The position numbers were made by a program, and so were the translations under genes. DNA of 64,000 nt from Stenocarpella maydis (lineage: Eukaryota; Ascomycota; Sordariomycetes; Diaporthales; Diaporthaceae), in contig NQMI01000032.1 of the NCBI GenBank assembly GCA_002270565.1, positions 187,320 to 251,319 of the forward strand, in the 5' to 3' direction. How positions within the stretch are numbered: position 1 is the first letter of the stretch; the number at the start of each line of letters is the position of its first letter. The notes below the pieces were generated by a model. That model was not told where the DNA came from. It saw only the letters and a list, made by a program, of their open reading frames with translations, and did no database searches. Shown piece by piece: positions 1 through 12,617 of this stretch.

Positions 1-322
1 ATTGGGACAAGGGAGTTTGTGAAGTTTGAGCTCTTGCTGAAAGACGGACTAGGCACCATCACGGCTGATTTTTTATCTCAAGTGACCAGTGGATAAGGAC
101 AGAGACCTTCCATCCTATGACGATTGGGATGGACAAGGCCAGCTGAAATTGTAATTGGTATGCTCTTTTGTCGAAACATTATGAATGAGTTCCTGGGCTT
201 CAAGGTTTGTTTGCTGAAGGGGTGTAGAGGGCATTACGAGCCAGCCGATATCCGTCCCATGCGCTTCTTTTCTGTTCTTTTCTTTTCTTTTCTTTTTTTT
301 TGATTTTGGAACAACACAACAT
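1..322. other. Intergenic, 3' side of TAP42-like gene
   Basis: No open frame or RNA gene is recognisable here. The stretch lies downstream of the minus-strand TAP42-like gene. A pyrimidine-rich tract (about 266-301, mostly T with some C) would read as purine-rich in that gene's transcript and may be part of its 3' UTR. Confidence 0.5.
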
Positions 323-1423
323 CTAACCCCTGTTCAATGTGTTGCCGCTGCCTTTTGGGTTTGCCTCCACATACTCATCCCACGCCCGTGCCTTCATGGT
401 CTCTTGATCCGCTTTCTCATAGTTGTCTTCGTCTGGCTCTGGCTGCCTCCCGCTGGCCTCGCCGCCCCCCTCAATTATTCCTCCTCTCCGCCTCTCCTCG
501 TCCAAGTACTCATCGATACTCATTGTTGGCAAGTTATGTCCTGGCCTGAACACTTGTTTTGCCAGGTCCTGCCTCGTCCCCACGATGGTGAATGGCTGCA
601 TGGGCTTGCCCTCCTTGCTCAACAGCGGCCCGTTGAAACTGGATAGCCTCTTGAAGGGCCTGTCGAGTCGGTCGGAATAGCCCTCCTGCCTGAGGTCCTC
701 CCGACGACGTCGCTCATCATCTTCGACGGTAGAGGACTGGGGCAGTAACGGTGTCGGTGCCTGAGCTAGGATCTCGGCCTCGCGGTTGAGTGACTCCAGG
801 GCCTGGAATGCCAAGTGGATACTGAGGCCAAGGTTCGCAAGGTGTACCTGTCGCACAATCTCCTCGTCACCCCCAAGCCCGTCCTCGTCGTCTGGGTCGC
901 CGTAGGAAGGGTTCCTCCTCAGGTATGCAAGTTTCTGCTTGAGTGCCTTCTCGGCTTTGAAGTTTGCGATCTTGGAGTTGCGGCGGGCTGCCGGGTCGGA
1001 CGAGGGAGTTGTGGAGAACGAGGTTGGATCTTGGGCGTAGGCTTCTAGCAATTGGGAGTACTGGGGCTCTAGTAGGTTGTAGCTGTCGGCAATGTAGAGG
1101 AAGCGCTCGTAGCAGTGGCGAGACTTGTCGAGGATGGTCTTCCGGCCCTCGGGAGACGAGGTGGGGACCTTTTGTATAAGCTCGGCGAGGTGGTAGTTGA
1201 CCAGCAGGTAGGGGAGGTCGGATGTTGACAGGTCATCGACTGTCTCATTTGGACTGAACATGCGCAGCTGGCTGATGAACTCCAGGCACTCTGTGTACTC
1301 GTCTATTGCGTTGGAGAGGACGTCGCGGTAGCTGGGGTCTGTCACCTCGAAGGCGCCCTCGAGGGCCAGTCGGCGCTCCTCTGCCTGGGCAAAGACCGAC
1401 TTGAGAGATTTGGGGTCTTGCAT
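323..1423 (-). CDS. tap42: TAP42/alpha4-like PP2A regulatory protein
   Basis: Single-exon gene for 366 residues. TAP42/alpha4 proteins bind the catalytic subunits of PP2A-type phosphatases and act in TOR nutrient signalling in the cytoplasm. The N-terminal half is helical, with the family-like block SDLPYLLVNYHLAELIQK at about residues 66-83. A charged basic linker follows, and the C-terminus ends in ANPKGSGNTLNRG, the conserved tail of the family. The start was set at 1423 (MQDPKSL). The same frame stays open to 1660, but that extension reads straight through an 8-bp tandem repeat and gives low-complexity YVSTSLRL copies, so it is more likely 5' UTR. The gene is divergent from DCL1. The family assignment rests on motif recognition, not on a search. 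Confidence 0.88.
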   Translation of the reverse strand: MQDPKSLKSVFAQAEERRLALEGAFEVTDPSYRDVLSNAIDEYTECLEFISQLRMFSPNETVDDLSTSDLPYLLVNYHLAELIQKVPTSSPEGRKTILDKSRHCYERFLYIADSYNLLEPQYSQLLEAYAQDPTSFSTTPSSDPAARRNSKIANFKAEKALKQKLAYLRRNPSYGDPDDEDGLGGDEEIVRQVHLANLGLSIHLAFQALESLNREAEILAQAPTPLLPQSSTVEDDERRRREDLRQEGYSDRLDRPFKRLSSFNGPLLSKEGKPMQPFTIVGTRQDLAKQVFRPGHNLPTMSIDEYLDEERRRGGIIEGGGEASGRQPEPDEDNYEKADQETMKARAWDEYVEANPKGSGNTLNRG

Positions 1424-1463
1424 CTTGACGGCTGCGCTGCAGGCTGGCGGGCTGGCTGGGTGG

Positions 1464-1543
1464 GTAGAGACGTAGAGACGTAGAGACGTAGAGACGTAGA
1501 GACGTAGAGACGTAGAGACGTAGAGACGTAGAGACGTAGAGAC
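1464..1543. repeat. 8-bp tandem repeat, 10 copies of GTAGAGAC
   Basis: Ten perfect head-to-tail copies of GTAGAGAC occupy 1464-1543, with a partial copy after them. They start 41 bp upstream of the chosen TAP42-like start codon, in its probable 5' leader. Because 8 is not a multiple of 3, the array stays open in several frames and produces artificial YVSTSLRL peptides. Confidence 0.95.
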
Positions 1544-2646
1544 GTAGTGGAGATTGGATAAGCCCCGGATCAGACTTGCAGATGGGGTCGTTGGACATGT
1601 GCAAGGAGAGTTTCGAGAAGTGTGTGGCTGCTCCCTTAGAGCTGGGCCTCTGCGACACAAGCAGCTCTCGGGCAGTAGCAGAAGCTTCCCCGAGTGTCGC
1701 CGCGCCTTATCTTATCGCACAGTGAGGGGGCCCCCATAAATTACAAGCAGTCCAGGGCCCTGCGGGGTAGCTGCAAGATGCTGGACGGGCAGGACCTGGG
1801 ATGGTGTGGGTCAACTGGTTGCCCCGAGGAAGTGGAGCTCTGGACCCTGAACATTGAAGGCCGAGACCATCCCTGCACGTCAGAAAGTTTGGGTAACCAG
1901 CAAAGTACTGTGTATTGCAAACGGCTGAGGCGGTACTCAGCTGGTGGGATCTCCCGTCCCTAGCCTGCGCCTAGGGGGAAGTACCCATGTACCCACTCGC
2001 CCACCAGAGCCACAGATCGTGCCTGCCAAACGGGAAATCCAACGTTCACTGACCCAGGTCTCAGGTCACCACACCCATTGCGAGCCCCTCGCTATCCTTT
2101 GTCGAGCAGGCCGTTCCTGAGCCAGCAGGCATCCGGGAGCTTGACAGTGCCGCGAGGAAAAGGCGGTCGGTCCATGGGAGAGTCTAGACTCGGCTTCCAG
2201 CATTGAGACGCTTGCAATCTATCAAATCTCGTCTGGTTTGTTGTTTTGTTTGCTGGTCAGGCCAGTCTTTTGCCCCCCCTCCCGTCCCCCCAACAGACCA
2301 AAGTTAGGAGGACCAGCATTTTTCTCATTCTGCTACGGGGTAGTGGGGTAATACTGCATAAGACCCAGAACACTCAATTCCACGTCTTGTTCGTTTCTTA
2401 TCGTTCTTCCAGCTCTTCCGTTCTCTCTCTTCTTCTCTCGGTCTTGCTGCCACACATCCGATCAGTACATATAAACTCTCGTCTACTGATTCTTTTACCA
2501 GTCGTATTCCCCTGGCTCAATAAACCCCAGCAGATAATTCATTCTCTGTTAGCCCCCAGGACAAGTTCCCACCTTCAGACCTCGTTGGCCAGAAACACCT
2601 CATAACAGCCACGACAATCAACATTTACAGGCATTTGCAGCCAGTC
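1544..2646. promoter_or_regulatory. Divergent promoter region TAP42-like / DCL1
   Basis: About 1.1 kb separates the two divergent starts. The DCL1-proximal part (about 2220-2630) is rich in C and T, including CT tracts near 2400-2450, as is common upstream of fungal starts. No protein-coding frame with recognisable content was seen. Confidence 0.5.
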
Positions 2647-5600
2647 ATGGGCGGGGAGATCAACATGGTCTCAGTTACGCCCCCTCACCTTGCTCACTTG
2701 CCACCCAGAAACTTGGGTGCTCTGGAGAATGATGGCTCCAGTGCAAGTAAAGCTGTCTGTGGTGCAACAATGGAACCCATAGCTGAAAACCACGCTCCTC
2801 TCATCCACAGTCTCCCCACTTCTGGCGCTGGCTCGCTGGACGTGGGCGTGGATCATGACAGTGACGATGAACGGGCCAACCGAAGCGAGAGCGAAGATGC
2901 CAGCCGCCTGGTTCAGAACGAACCCCGCAAGCCTCGCAAAATCAGCCAGAAGAAGAAGATCGAACAAGCGCGTTTGAGCGCCTGGTTAGAAAGCAACAGA
3001 AGCAAGTTGGCTGACAAACACGAGAACCGTGCCACAGGAGACGACCAGCCCATCGGATATCTGGTCAAGACTTGGGAGGGACAAAAGATCATCAACAACC
3101 CTCGCGATTACCAACTGGAATTGTTCGAGCGCGCAAAGGAGAGAAACACAATCGCCGTTCTTGATACCGGTAAGTCCCAAAAGATCCAAACATCATACGC
3201 GTCAACACACACCATGGCTAATCGTAGCTGACGCTCTTCTCAAAGGATCGGGCAAGACTCTGATAGCGGTGCTCCTACTCCAATATATCATCGAAAAAGA
3301 GCTCGAAGACCGGCAGAAAGGCCTTCCGCGGCGGCTGTCCTTCTTCCTCGTCGACAAGGTGGCTCTTGTCTATCAGCAGCATGCAGTCCTCGACTGCAAT
3401 CTTGGTCATCCTGTGGCTGCCTTCTCCGGGGACTCAGTCCGATCCCTCTGGACTAAATCGTTCTGGGAAGAGCAGTTTGCGAAGCAAGAGGTCATTGTCT
3501 GCACAGCCGAGATACTGAACAAATGCCTACAGTCTTGCTACATTCGCATCGACCAGATCAACCTGCTCATCTTCGACGAGGCCCATCATACAAAGAAGAA
3601 CCATCCCTACGCCCGTATTATCAAAGACTACTACGCTACTCAAGAGGGTGACCGTACCCGGCTGCCCCGTATCTTCGGCATGACCGCCTCTCCTGTCGAC
3701 GCCCAGATCGACGTCCAACTGGCAGCCAAGGAACTTGAAGGCCTATTGCACAGCCGGATCGCAACGACTGCGGATCCAGCGGCCCTCCAAACAGCCATCT
3801 CAAAGCCTAAGAAAGAGATTATTGCCACGTACTCTCATCTGATCCAGCCTCCCGAAACAGCGCTCACCGTGAAGCTGAGGGCCGCAGTTGGAGGCAACAA
3901 GCATCTCGCGAAGGCCTTCGCCTTCTCAAAGTTTGCCTCAAGAGAACTCGGTGCCTGGTTCGTGGACAGGAACTGGCAGCTAGTCTTTGAAGAGGATGGG
4001 TTGTTCAAGCTTGAGGCCAAGACGGAGAAGGGGATTGGCGCCGCCTCCTCGTCGCTGGACAAACAGATGAAAGGCCTAGCATCTGCTCGACGGATAATCC
4101 AAAATCACAAATTCGTGGAACCGGAGGAATTGCTTCTTTCGTCGAAAGTTCAATCTCTCCTACGGCTGTTGACGGATTATTTCAGCATTGGCAAAGATAA
4201 GATTCGGTGCATCGTATTCGTCGAACAACGGTGGACCGCCAAGCTTCTGGCGGATTTGCTCCAACAAGAAGGCGTGATCAGGATCCCTGAACTCAAGGTC
4301 GGCGTCCTCATGGGCGCGAACCAGGATCATAACTGTTCGTCGACGTCTTTCCGCCAGCAACTCATGACAATCATCAAGTTCAAAGACGGAGAGCTCAACT
4401 GCATCTTCGCCACTTCAGTCGCCGAGGAGGGCCTCGATATTCCCGACTGTAATCTGATCATTCGCTTTGATCTCTATAAGACAATGATCCAATACATACA
4501 GTCACGAGGTCGAGCTAGACAGGCCGAATCTACATACATCCACATGGTCGAGCAGGGCAATGGCGACCACCGCCGCAGCCTCTATCAGAACACGACCAAC
4601 GAGAATCTCCTGCGGAAGTTCTGCAGCTCTCTCCCAGAAGACAGGCAGCTCAAAGGGAATGACTTTGACATGGACTATTATCTGCGGAAGGAACAAGGCC
4701 AACGGCGGTATACAATCAAATCAAGCGGAGCAACAATCACCTACAAAAACAGCCTGTCTATCCTCGGAGACTACCTCAATTCTCTCCGACACCGCGACGG
4801 ATTCACCGAGGACATGGGATTGGTCGCTGACTTCTACATCACAGCCACCCAAGGAGGCTTCATCTGCGAGTTGATCATGCCTGCTGCCTCTCCAGTGTCT
4901 GGTGCAACAGGAAGGACCCAATCGACGAAGCAGGTCGCCAAGTGTTCCGCAGCGTATGAGGTCTGCCTGAAGCTACACCGCAGCAGATTCCTTGACGACA
5001 ACTTGCGTTCGACCTTTGTTGAGCGGCGCAATACGATGGCAAATGCACGCCTTGCGGTCTCCTCGAAGAAGAAGGCAAGATACAACATGAAGCTGAAACC
5101 AAAACTCTGGAGTGAGCTTGGTCCAGTTCAGGTGCTGTACGCGACAGTGCTCATCCTGTCGAAGCCCAACGCCATGGAACGGCCATCGAGGCCACTTCTG
5201 TTCTTGACAAGGACCAAGCTTCCTCAGATCAAACCGTTTCCTCTCTACTTTGGGCCCCCAGGATCGACTGGAGTGTCTTCAAACGTTTCTTGTCAGGTTC
5301 TAAATACTCCTATGACACCATCAGAGGATGATCTTCGGCTCCTGTCTGGATTCACCTTGAAAGTCTTCCTGGATCTGTTCAACAAGAAGTACGTGGCATG
5401 TGCACAGGAAATGCCATACTTCTTCGCACCGACCAGTGAGGACCACAGATTTACATTCTCTAAGGTCTCTGATCTCCGTCAGGTGATCGACTGGTGCGTT
5501 TTGCGCCAAGTCTCGGACACTGATGCGTTGCCCTACACGGGTCAAGAGCCGGACCATTTCTTCTTTGACAAATTCATCGTCGACCCCCACGACGGCTCAC

Positions 5601-7577
5601 GCAGATTTTGGCTACGCGGCCTCCGAAAGGATCTCACACCTAGGAGTCCAGTTCCAAACGATGTAGATCATTTCCCGGGTTATCGACAGTGGAAACGCGG
5701 CGATGTTGCGCACGATATTCTGAATTACAGTGTGACTTCCTGGAAGGCAACCCGTGAGGCTCGTCAGATGACATGGAAGGAACATCAGCCAGTCGTCGTG
5801 GGAAAGTTTGCGTCTCTACGCCGAGATTTCCTGTCTGAGATGGAAGCGGACGGCAAGAACCCATTCTGCTACTTTGTTCTCGAGCCGCTGAAGATTTCAC
5901 CAGTAAGTGTAGCTATCCGCGCTTCCGGTTACCCGTTCTAACAGAAAGAAGATCCCTGTGCACGTCGTCACAATGGCATATCTCATACCTTCCATCATCC
6001 ATCGTATCGAGCAGAACCTCATTGCGTTAGACGCGTGCAAGATGCTCGAGCTTGACATTCAGCCGGACCTCGCCCTCGAGGCACTCACTAAAGACAGCAA
6101 TAACCAGTCTGAAGATGACGGGAGGGAGTCTATGGAAGCATTTGAGCCGATCAACTTTCAACCAGGGATGGGCAATAATTATGAACGCTTGGAGTTCTTA
6201 GGCGACTCATTCTTGAAAATGGCGACCACCATATCTGTCTTCACGCTCATACCGAACAAGGATGAGTTCGACTACCATGTCGAGCGGATGGTCATGATCT
6301 GCAACCAGAATCTCTTTGGAAATGCGCGCAGCAACTGGCTGAAGTTGGAAGAATACATCCGGTCCAAAGCCTTTTCCCGCGCGACTTGGTACCCCAACTT
6401 GAGCTTGGAGTTCGGGAAGAAACACCAGAGGACATTGGAGAACATGGATTCCCATCAGCTGGCCGACAAGTCGATTGCCGACGTCTGCGAGGCCTTGATC
6501 GGCGCTGCATACATGAGCACCAGAAAGGACAACGACTATACCATGGCCATTCAAGCAGTGACTCGGGTCACCAACCACAAGCATCACAGAATGATGAAGT
6601 GGGAAGATTATTACGCTGAATACAAAAAACCAACTTGGCAAATCACCGCCGCCAGTGCTGCAGAGCTGGACATGGCTAACAAGATCGAGGCGGTCACGAG
6701 CTACAAGTTCAAGTACCCCCGACTGCTCCGATCTGCATTTGTGCACCCTTCGCGCCCATACTCCTTCACCAAAGTACCAAACTATCAACGTTTGGAGTTC
6801 CTTGGTGATGCCCTGCTCGACATGGTTTGCGTTGACTTCCTCTTCCACATCGCGCCGGACAAGGGTCCACAGTGGCTGACAGAGCACAAGATGGCCATGG
6901 TCTCGAATCAGTTTCTCGGTTGTCTTGCGGTGGAGCTAGGTTTCCACAAATATCTGTTGCATAACGGCGTGCTTGGCCCGTCAATCATGGAGTATGTCAT
7001 GGCACTCAACGATGCACGTCGTACGGCTGAGGATGCAGCCGAGGCAGCGGAAAGGCCTCGCTCCTGCTTCTCTCGAGACTACTGGATTGGAGTCCGGCTG
7101 CCCCCAAAATGCATTCCAGATGTCCTCGAGGCATACATCGGTGCCAGGTTCGTTGACTCTGAATATGACTTTACCACAGTTCAGCGGTTTTTCAGAGACC
7201 ATTTTCAGCCGTACTTCGCAGACATGCGGATCTATGACACCTTCGCCAACAAGCACCCAGTGGCCTTTTTCACGCAGTTCCTCTACGAAAAGTTCGGCTG
7301 CCACAACTACGGGCTGCAGTCACAAGAGATGCAGGTCACCGTCGACGAGGGTGTTTGGACCGGTTCGACCAAGATCGCGGCTGGTATTCTCGTTCATACC
7401 AAAGTTGTTGACGGCGCGGTCCGGGAGAGTGGGAGGTATGCAAAGGTGGCTGCAGCAAGAAATGCATTACAGAAGCTGCAAAAGATGACCAAGGAGGAAT
7501 TCCTGAAGGAGTACAGGTGTGACTGCAAGCCTGGTCTGGCGGTTACGGACATCGCCGAGATTGCAACGGCGATTTGA
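2647..7577 (+). CDS. dcl1: Dicer-like protein 1 (DCL1)
   Basis: Exons 2647-3169, 3246-5902 and 5949-7577 give 1602 residues, a normal length for fungal Dicer-like 1. It cleaves double-stranded RNA into small RNAs for RNA silencing. Domain order: DExD/H helicase with Walker A (TGSGKT, about residue 175, split by intron 1) and DEAH box (FDEAHH, about 285); helicase C domain with the SRGRARQ motif; Dicer dimerisation domain after the helicase; a PAZ-like region; RNase IIIa (YERLEFLGDS, about 1137); RNase IIIb (YQRLEFLGDA, about 1338, with DVLEAYIGA); and a C-terminal dsRNA-binding domain (about 1510-1587). Intron 1 is 76 nt. For intron 2, frame continuity needs the AG at 5947-5948, because the AG at 5943-5944 would shift the frame. 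Both RNase III active sites look intact, so the enzyme is probably functional. The choice of DCL1 over DCL2 rests on the length, the PAZ-like region and the dsRBD. Confidence 0.95.
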
Positions 7578-8319
7578 GGCATTGGACCCGGCGAGTTCGG
7601 CAACGACCACCCATGTTGAAGAAGTCTGGGAAATTCAAGGGCGTTGCTTTTCTAATGTAATGCCCAAGGTGAGAAAAAAAAAGGGAGGGGGCCATTCCCT
7701 GAAGACTTTGGCAATGGAGCCCCTAGCAAAACAGAGCTCGTGCTTTCTGCACGGCGGCCTGGCCGCGGCCAGCTTGTGGCCATTCGCCCCGAGTTTTGGG
7801 CGAAAATCTCGCACTGGGCGAGAAAACAGAGTGGGTTTAGAAGTCAGCATTTGTATCAGTTAGATGTAAGCATCGGCACTTCTTGTGCAACATCATATCT
7901 ACATGAAATCCAGGACAGTCACACTTCGTTGCAAGGTGAAATATTCACGCAGATATACGTCCGAAAAACTCGCAAAAGACGTAGTGGGTCTGTTGAGGCA
8001 TAGATACGTGAAAGTGTGGAGGCCATCAGAGCTGCAGTGGCTCAAGAAAGGCTGTGTGATGAGTACTGGTGTTTTCATACCTTCCGGTCAATATCGTGCA
8101 GTAGAGGACCTAGGTAGTGAGAGCCATGGCACACGGGATTGAAAGGTGTCTAAAATAGGGACACAAGAAACAGTAAGTGCATGCGATCTAAGTAGACCCG
8201 CGTTTACGAATTGGCAGGGGTGAATTTGGAACAAGAAATTGATTAGACAGATAGGTATCTCATAGCTGTGCCCCCCACCCCTTTCCATAGCACACATGCA
8301 CACATAAGACCCTCTTCTT
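7578..8319. other. Intergenic between convergent genes
   Basis: This is the 3' side of both DCL1 and the minus-strand His/Pro-rich gene. Short open frames here lack recognisable sequence, and no RNA gene was seen. Confidence 0.5.
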
Positions 8320-10777
8320 CTAGTTCTTCGTATCCCCGAGGATGTCACCGGCCCCCTGCGACCCAGACTCGCTCGGCGTGTACGACGACCCGGGGCACCC
8401 GGGCCTGTACCCGTCCGCCACCACGCTCGACGCGGACTCGCTCTCGTCGTCGCAGCTCCCGCCTCCGCCCCGCCCTTCGGACTCCTGGTATGCTGGCAGC
8501 TCCTCGCTCGGAAGCTCGCCGGCGCCGGCGCCGGCGTGGTGGTGGTGGTTGTGCATGCTGCCGCCGCTGAGCAGATCCATGCCGTAGTCTTCTGCCAGGT
8601 CGGGGAACATGGCGGCCATGGCGGCCACTGTTGCGGGGTCTGGGCTTAGTTGGCCTGTGGACATGGGCATGGTGAGTGTGCGCATGAGGTTGGTGGGGAC
8701 GTAGGGCTGGTGCATGTGCTGCTGTTGCTGCTGTTGCTGCTGCATCAGGACCGGTGCCGTAACCTGCACCGGCGCTGGTGTAAAGGGGAAGGAAGGCTGG
8801 TGCGAGCGCGCCGCCACAGCGCGCGCCTCCTCGACGGCGACCATCTCGCCGATGACGTCGGCCGCCGTCCTGAACCGCGAGACGTCCCTGGGCCCAACAG
8901 CGCGGTCCTCATCCTCCTCCCCATCGTCGGACCCAGAGTCAGAGCCACCGCAGTTGCGGAGCATGGCCTCCTTCTCCTCGTCCTCGGAGAGCTCCGAGTA
9001 ATTGGGCCAGAAGCAGAGCCGCTTGTACCAGGGGGCCACCCTGGGGTCGCGGCGCAGGCGGGGCGACCGGATCGACTTGCGGACGCACCGCTGGTACAGG
9101 ACGCTGCCGAAGACGACGAGCAGGACCAGGGAGGAGACGGCGGAGGCGATGTGGACGAAGATCGGGCCGCGGTATGGTCGTCGGGGAGGGCCGGGGCGAT
9201 GGTGGCCAGGCGGTGGGAATCGTGAGGGTGGAGGCCCTGGGGGTGGAGGGAGGTGGCCGTGTGGTTCGTCGTGCGGTGGGGGCCTGTGGTGGAGGTCAGC
9301 CTCCCAAGGCTTGTCGGCATGATGGTGCTGGCCGACGCGAACGGGTCTAGAGTCTTCCGGGTTCTCAGGATGGGGTGTGGGCAGATGTTCGTCTTTGCTG
9401 CTGGTTTCTTGCCCATCAGCCTTGGCCTCAGGTCCATGAGGTTTATCCGAAGGTTTGTGGTCGTCATGGCCCGGTTGATCGGGCTTGCGCTCAGGCTCTT
9501 CGGAATGCTGGTAACTTTGATGGTGGCCATTCTCTCTCCCATGATCTTCACCGGAAGGGCCATGATGACCGTCGTGGCCCCCATGAGGTGGTCTTCCCTC
9601 GTGTCCATACCAGTGCCCGTGGTGCGCATATCCGTTCAGAGCTGGGCGCCCCCAGCCCGGTCGTTCCCAGGGCATCGGTGGCGGTGGCCCATGTGGGTGG
9701 ACGAATCCAAAAAGATTATCCCAGAAACCGGGACCACCGTGGTGAGGCGGAGGAGGACTGAAACCTGGGCCTGGAGGGGGCGGCGGAGGGGGCAGATGAT
9801 CACCGTGAGGTGGCGGCGGTGACGGTGTACACTTGCAGAAAGGGGGAGGGTGGTGGAAGTGAGGCTTCTTTGCGTGTGGAGGAGGCCGGCAAGGATGGGT
9901 GCCATTCTTGGGTTGTTCTCCTTGGCTGGGCTTTCCAAAGCGGTGGCGAGGACCGCCGCGGTGCTTACGCCCAGGCCCATGATGCCGTGGTTGGCCTCCA
10001 GCCCCATAGATTGATGATGCCGCGCCCTTGACGGCGTGGGCGATTGCTTGAATCACGCACTTCAGGCTGTCGCACTCACGGATACGGAGAGGGCCACGGT
10101 GCGCTTCCCACCCGAAAGCCTCGGCGAGACTTTGCTCCTTTGCATGGAGAAGGCGCGCAAGCTCGGCCATCTGCCACCTCAAGTAGTCCAGCTCGGCCAA
10201 TTCGGCGTCAAGAGTGAGCTCGTTGTCGTCGCAATCAGGCTCGGGCTGTCCCTGGCGGCTCGAGTGAACACGGGTCATAGAAGCACTCCCCTCGACATCT
10301 GATATCCAGACCGGGGCAACTTGCTGGAACCGCAGAGTGAAGCCGACGTCTTCGACAGCTTGGCCGTTGACGTGTTCGACATTGAGGCTCAGTAACTGCT
10401 CCTGAGGCTTATCGTTCCAGGTGACACAAGTGAAGTTCCACGCCGCATAAACCACGCGGTCGCTGTCCAAAATCAAGGGGCCACTTCCGTCCTCTGACAA
10501 TTTCTGCCCGTTGATAGTGACGTTCTCGTATCCACACGCGTCTTGAGATTCGTTGATGTCGAATCGGAAAACCAAGTCCGGAGGAGGGACCGCGCCGGCG
10601 GGGGCGGGTAGAGGAATAGTTATGAAGGCTCGAGGAATTGAGTCTACATTGGTGTCAGTCATAACGAATACATCATGAAATTGTACACTCGGGTATAATC
10701 CTCAACTGACCCTCAAGAGACATAGCTCCGGCCAGAGCCGGTATCAGTAAGACACCGGCCGTGTGGAGACCACGCAT
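8320..10777 (-). CDS. Secretory His/Pro-rich single-pass membrane protein
   Basis: Two exons (10777-10711 and 10643-8320, intron 67 nt) encode 796 residues. Exon 1 supplies a classic signal peptide (MRGLHTAGVLLIPALAGA), which is why this start was chosen. The N-terminal ectodomain (about 23-130) has an N-glycosylation site (NFTC) and cysteines. A helical stretch follows, then about 290 residues extremely rich in His, Pro and Gly. One transmembrane helix lies at about 510-535, followed by a basic stop-transfer (RCVRKS) and an acidic, Ser-rich cytoplasmic tail with a poly-Gln run and a poly-His run. The layout is that of a type I surface protein or sensor. The His-rich region could bind metal or cell-wall polymers, but that is inference. 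I do not recognise a named family. Confidence 0.8.
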
Positions 10778-12617
10778 GGCGGCGATCTGTTTAAAGAATG
10801 TAAGGACCGCAGAGCATATTATACTTAGCACAAGACTAATTGATGAGATGGACAGTGCTACTAATTGCCGGCAGAGATGAATAGAGTAAGTGTGTGAATA
10901 AAGAAGACAAATCAATAAAGGGAATGTAGAGGCTCGCTAGGCACAGGATCACTCGATATAATATAAGAGAAGGCGAGGAGATAGGGCGCCCAGTGGGTCA
11001 AGAGTCAAGACGCTTCGGGTGGTGGGGTGACGGTTGGCCCTCCCAAGCTCGTGGCTTTTCCGTGACTGGGATTCTCAGTATCAACACATAAAGTCTGCAA
11101 TGAGAAGAGGCCGAACAGAATATTCAGCGTCCAAGAATAGCAACAAAAAGATACGATCCGAGTAGATAATCAACAAACTGAAAGAGAAGCCCAGTATGCT
11201 TTTTTAGTACTCTTGAAGACTCCATCAAGAAAAGAGAGAACAGACCAACACACCGACGATGTTCAAAGGAGAGTCTGGAGGGCTGCGCAAGCATCTCATC
11301 GGTCCAGGGGTCGCAGCCAATCAGGCCGGAGCAGCTTACGAGGCCCTGCGCCGCCTCGGAAATGGGATCGTGCATTGAGCCCCACGAGCCTTACGACTGC
11401 ACTGCCAGGAACGAGGAGATCAGTGAGGGTGTCGTCTGAAATGAGATGCTTACCCCGGCTTGACAATGGTGGCGCTGCGACGACAAGCTCTGGGCTAAAA
11501 CCGTGCAAGGGCACTCTGGTCCGACGTCGTGTGCGGATTTAATCCTGGACGTGAACGTGGTACTCTGTGCACACCCTGACGACCTTCGCGGTAGACACTG
11601 GTCTCGGCCGTGTGCCGGGCATGGAAGATTGGGTGATTGCGTCCCCAACGCGAAGAGAGGCATTTAGTGGCTGAGCAGCGTACTGTCGGCGATATGCAGT
11701 GATGAGGAAGAAGGACGCAAGCTCCACAACACGACCTTGCAGTGGTCCATTTGTCCAGTCCGGGTACGATGATTGCCTACAGCCAGAGCAGCAAGCGTTT
11801 CCCAATGGTTGAAGCGATGTTGTAGGGGTGTCATTGTAGGCGTGCCAGCGCAGGAGTCGGCGTTAGAAATAGTGATGTGATTTAGCAAAAGAATTACAAT
11901 AACCTAGGAGACTAAAGTGAGCACATTGTTAGGAGGGGAAATGCGACAAGCCGGAAGGTACATCTTTGCATCTCCAAGGCGTGACGGGCATCGTGGTCGT
12001 TCAGGAGCGGAGCAATATTGTAGTGCATGCATACTCCTACCCCCCGTGTCGACAGTCGAGGTGGGCGACAATGCTGGTTTGGGGGAGTTGATGAGGTTGC
12101 ATTAGAGTGGGGAGAAATGAGTGAGATTCAGCCACAAGGTTCTCCTCGTCAGCCACATTGTACAGCCACACGATCGAAACTTTTTTTTTGTCTTTGCGAG
12201 AATGGCAGCAGACAGCACTCACTGCCCGAGGGCGGCCCCGTAGTAGTGTATGTAAGCAGGCGTGGGGCTTGGGCTGGCAGGCTATCAGGCCAAGGGTGCC
12301 GCTAGTACAACCTGATGTCGCTGCTTTGGCCCCTCCAAAAGCTGGCTGGCAATCCGTCCAAAAATCAACCCAGCCTTGAGTGACTCAAAGCAACATCGAC
12401 CGCAGCTTTCCACCGTCGTCGTCGCGCCTCCAGAACCCTCAAATCCACCGCAGCGCATTGTTGTCGCCGAACCGAGCTCTGCACATTCGACCTCCGCAGA
12501 CTCTCTGCTGACGAAAACGCTGCTCCCAAGACCGCCCTTCCTCCAGCAGCATCCTTAACCCCCGAACCAAACCCAACCCGACGCCACCTACCATTCATCC
12601 CGCGAGAAGCAGCCACG
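10778..12617. other. Long intergenic region, no gene seen
   Basis: About 1.8 kb separates the divergent starts of the membrane-protein gene and eIF2-alpha. Several open frames of 60-109 codons occur on both strands, but none has recognisable domains, a signal peptide or a plausible splice partner. It probably holds two promoters and 5' leaders. Confidence 0.45.

Noticed and set aside
1464..1543. CRISPR-like array
   Set aside because: The units are 8 bp and directly adjacent without spacers, in a eukaryotic genome. It is a simple tandem repeat.
1424..1660. N-terminal extension of the TAP42-like protein
   Set aside because: It is in frame but is made largely by the octamer repeat. The family N-terminus starts well at 1423.
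8745..9629. 294-codon minus-strand frame
   Set aside because: Overlaps the His/Pro-rich membrane gene in another frame and has no recognisable domain.
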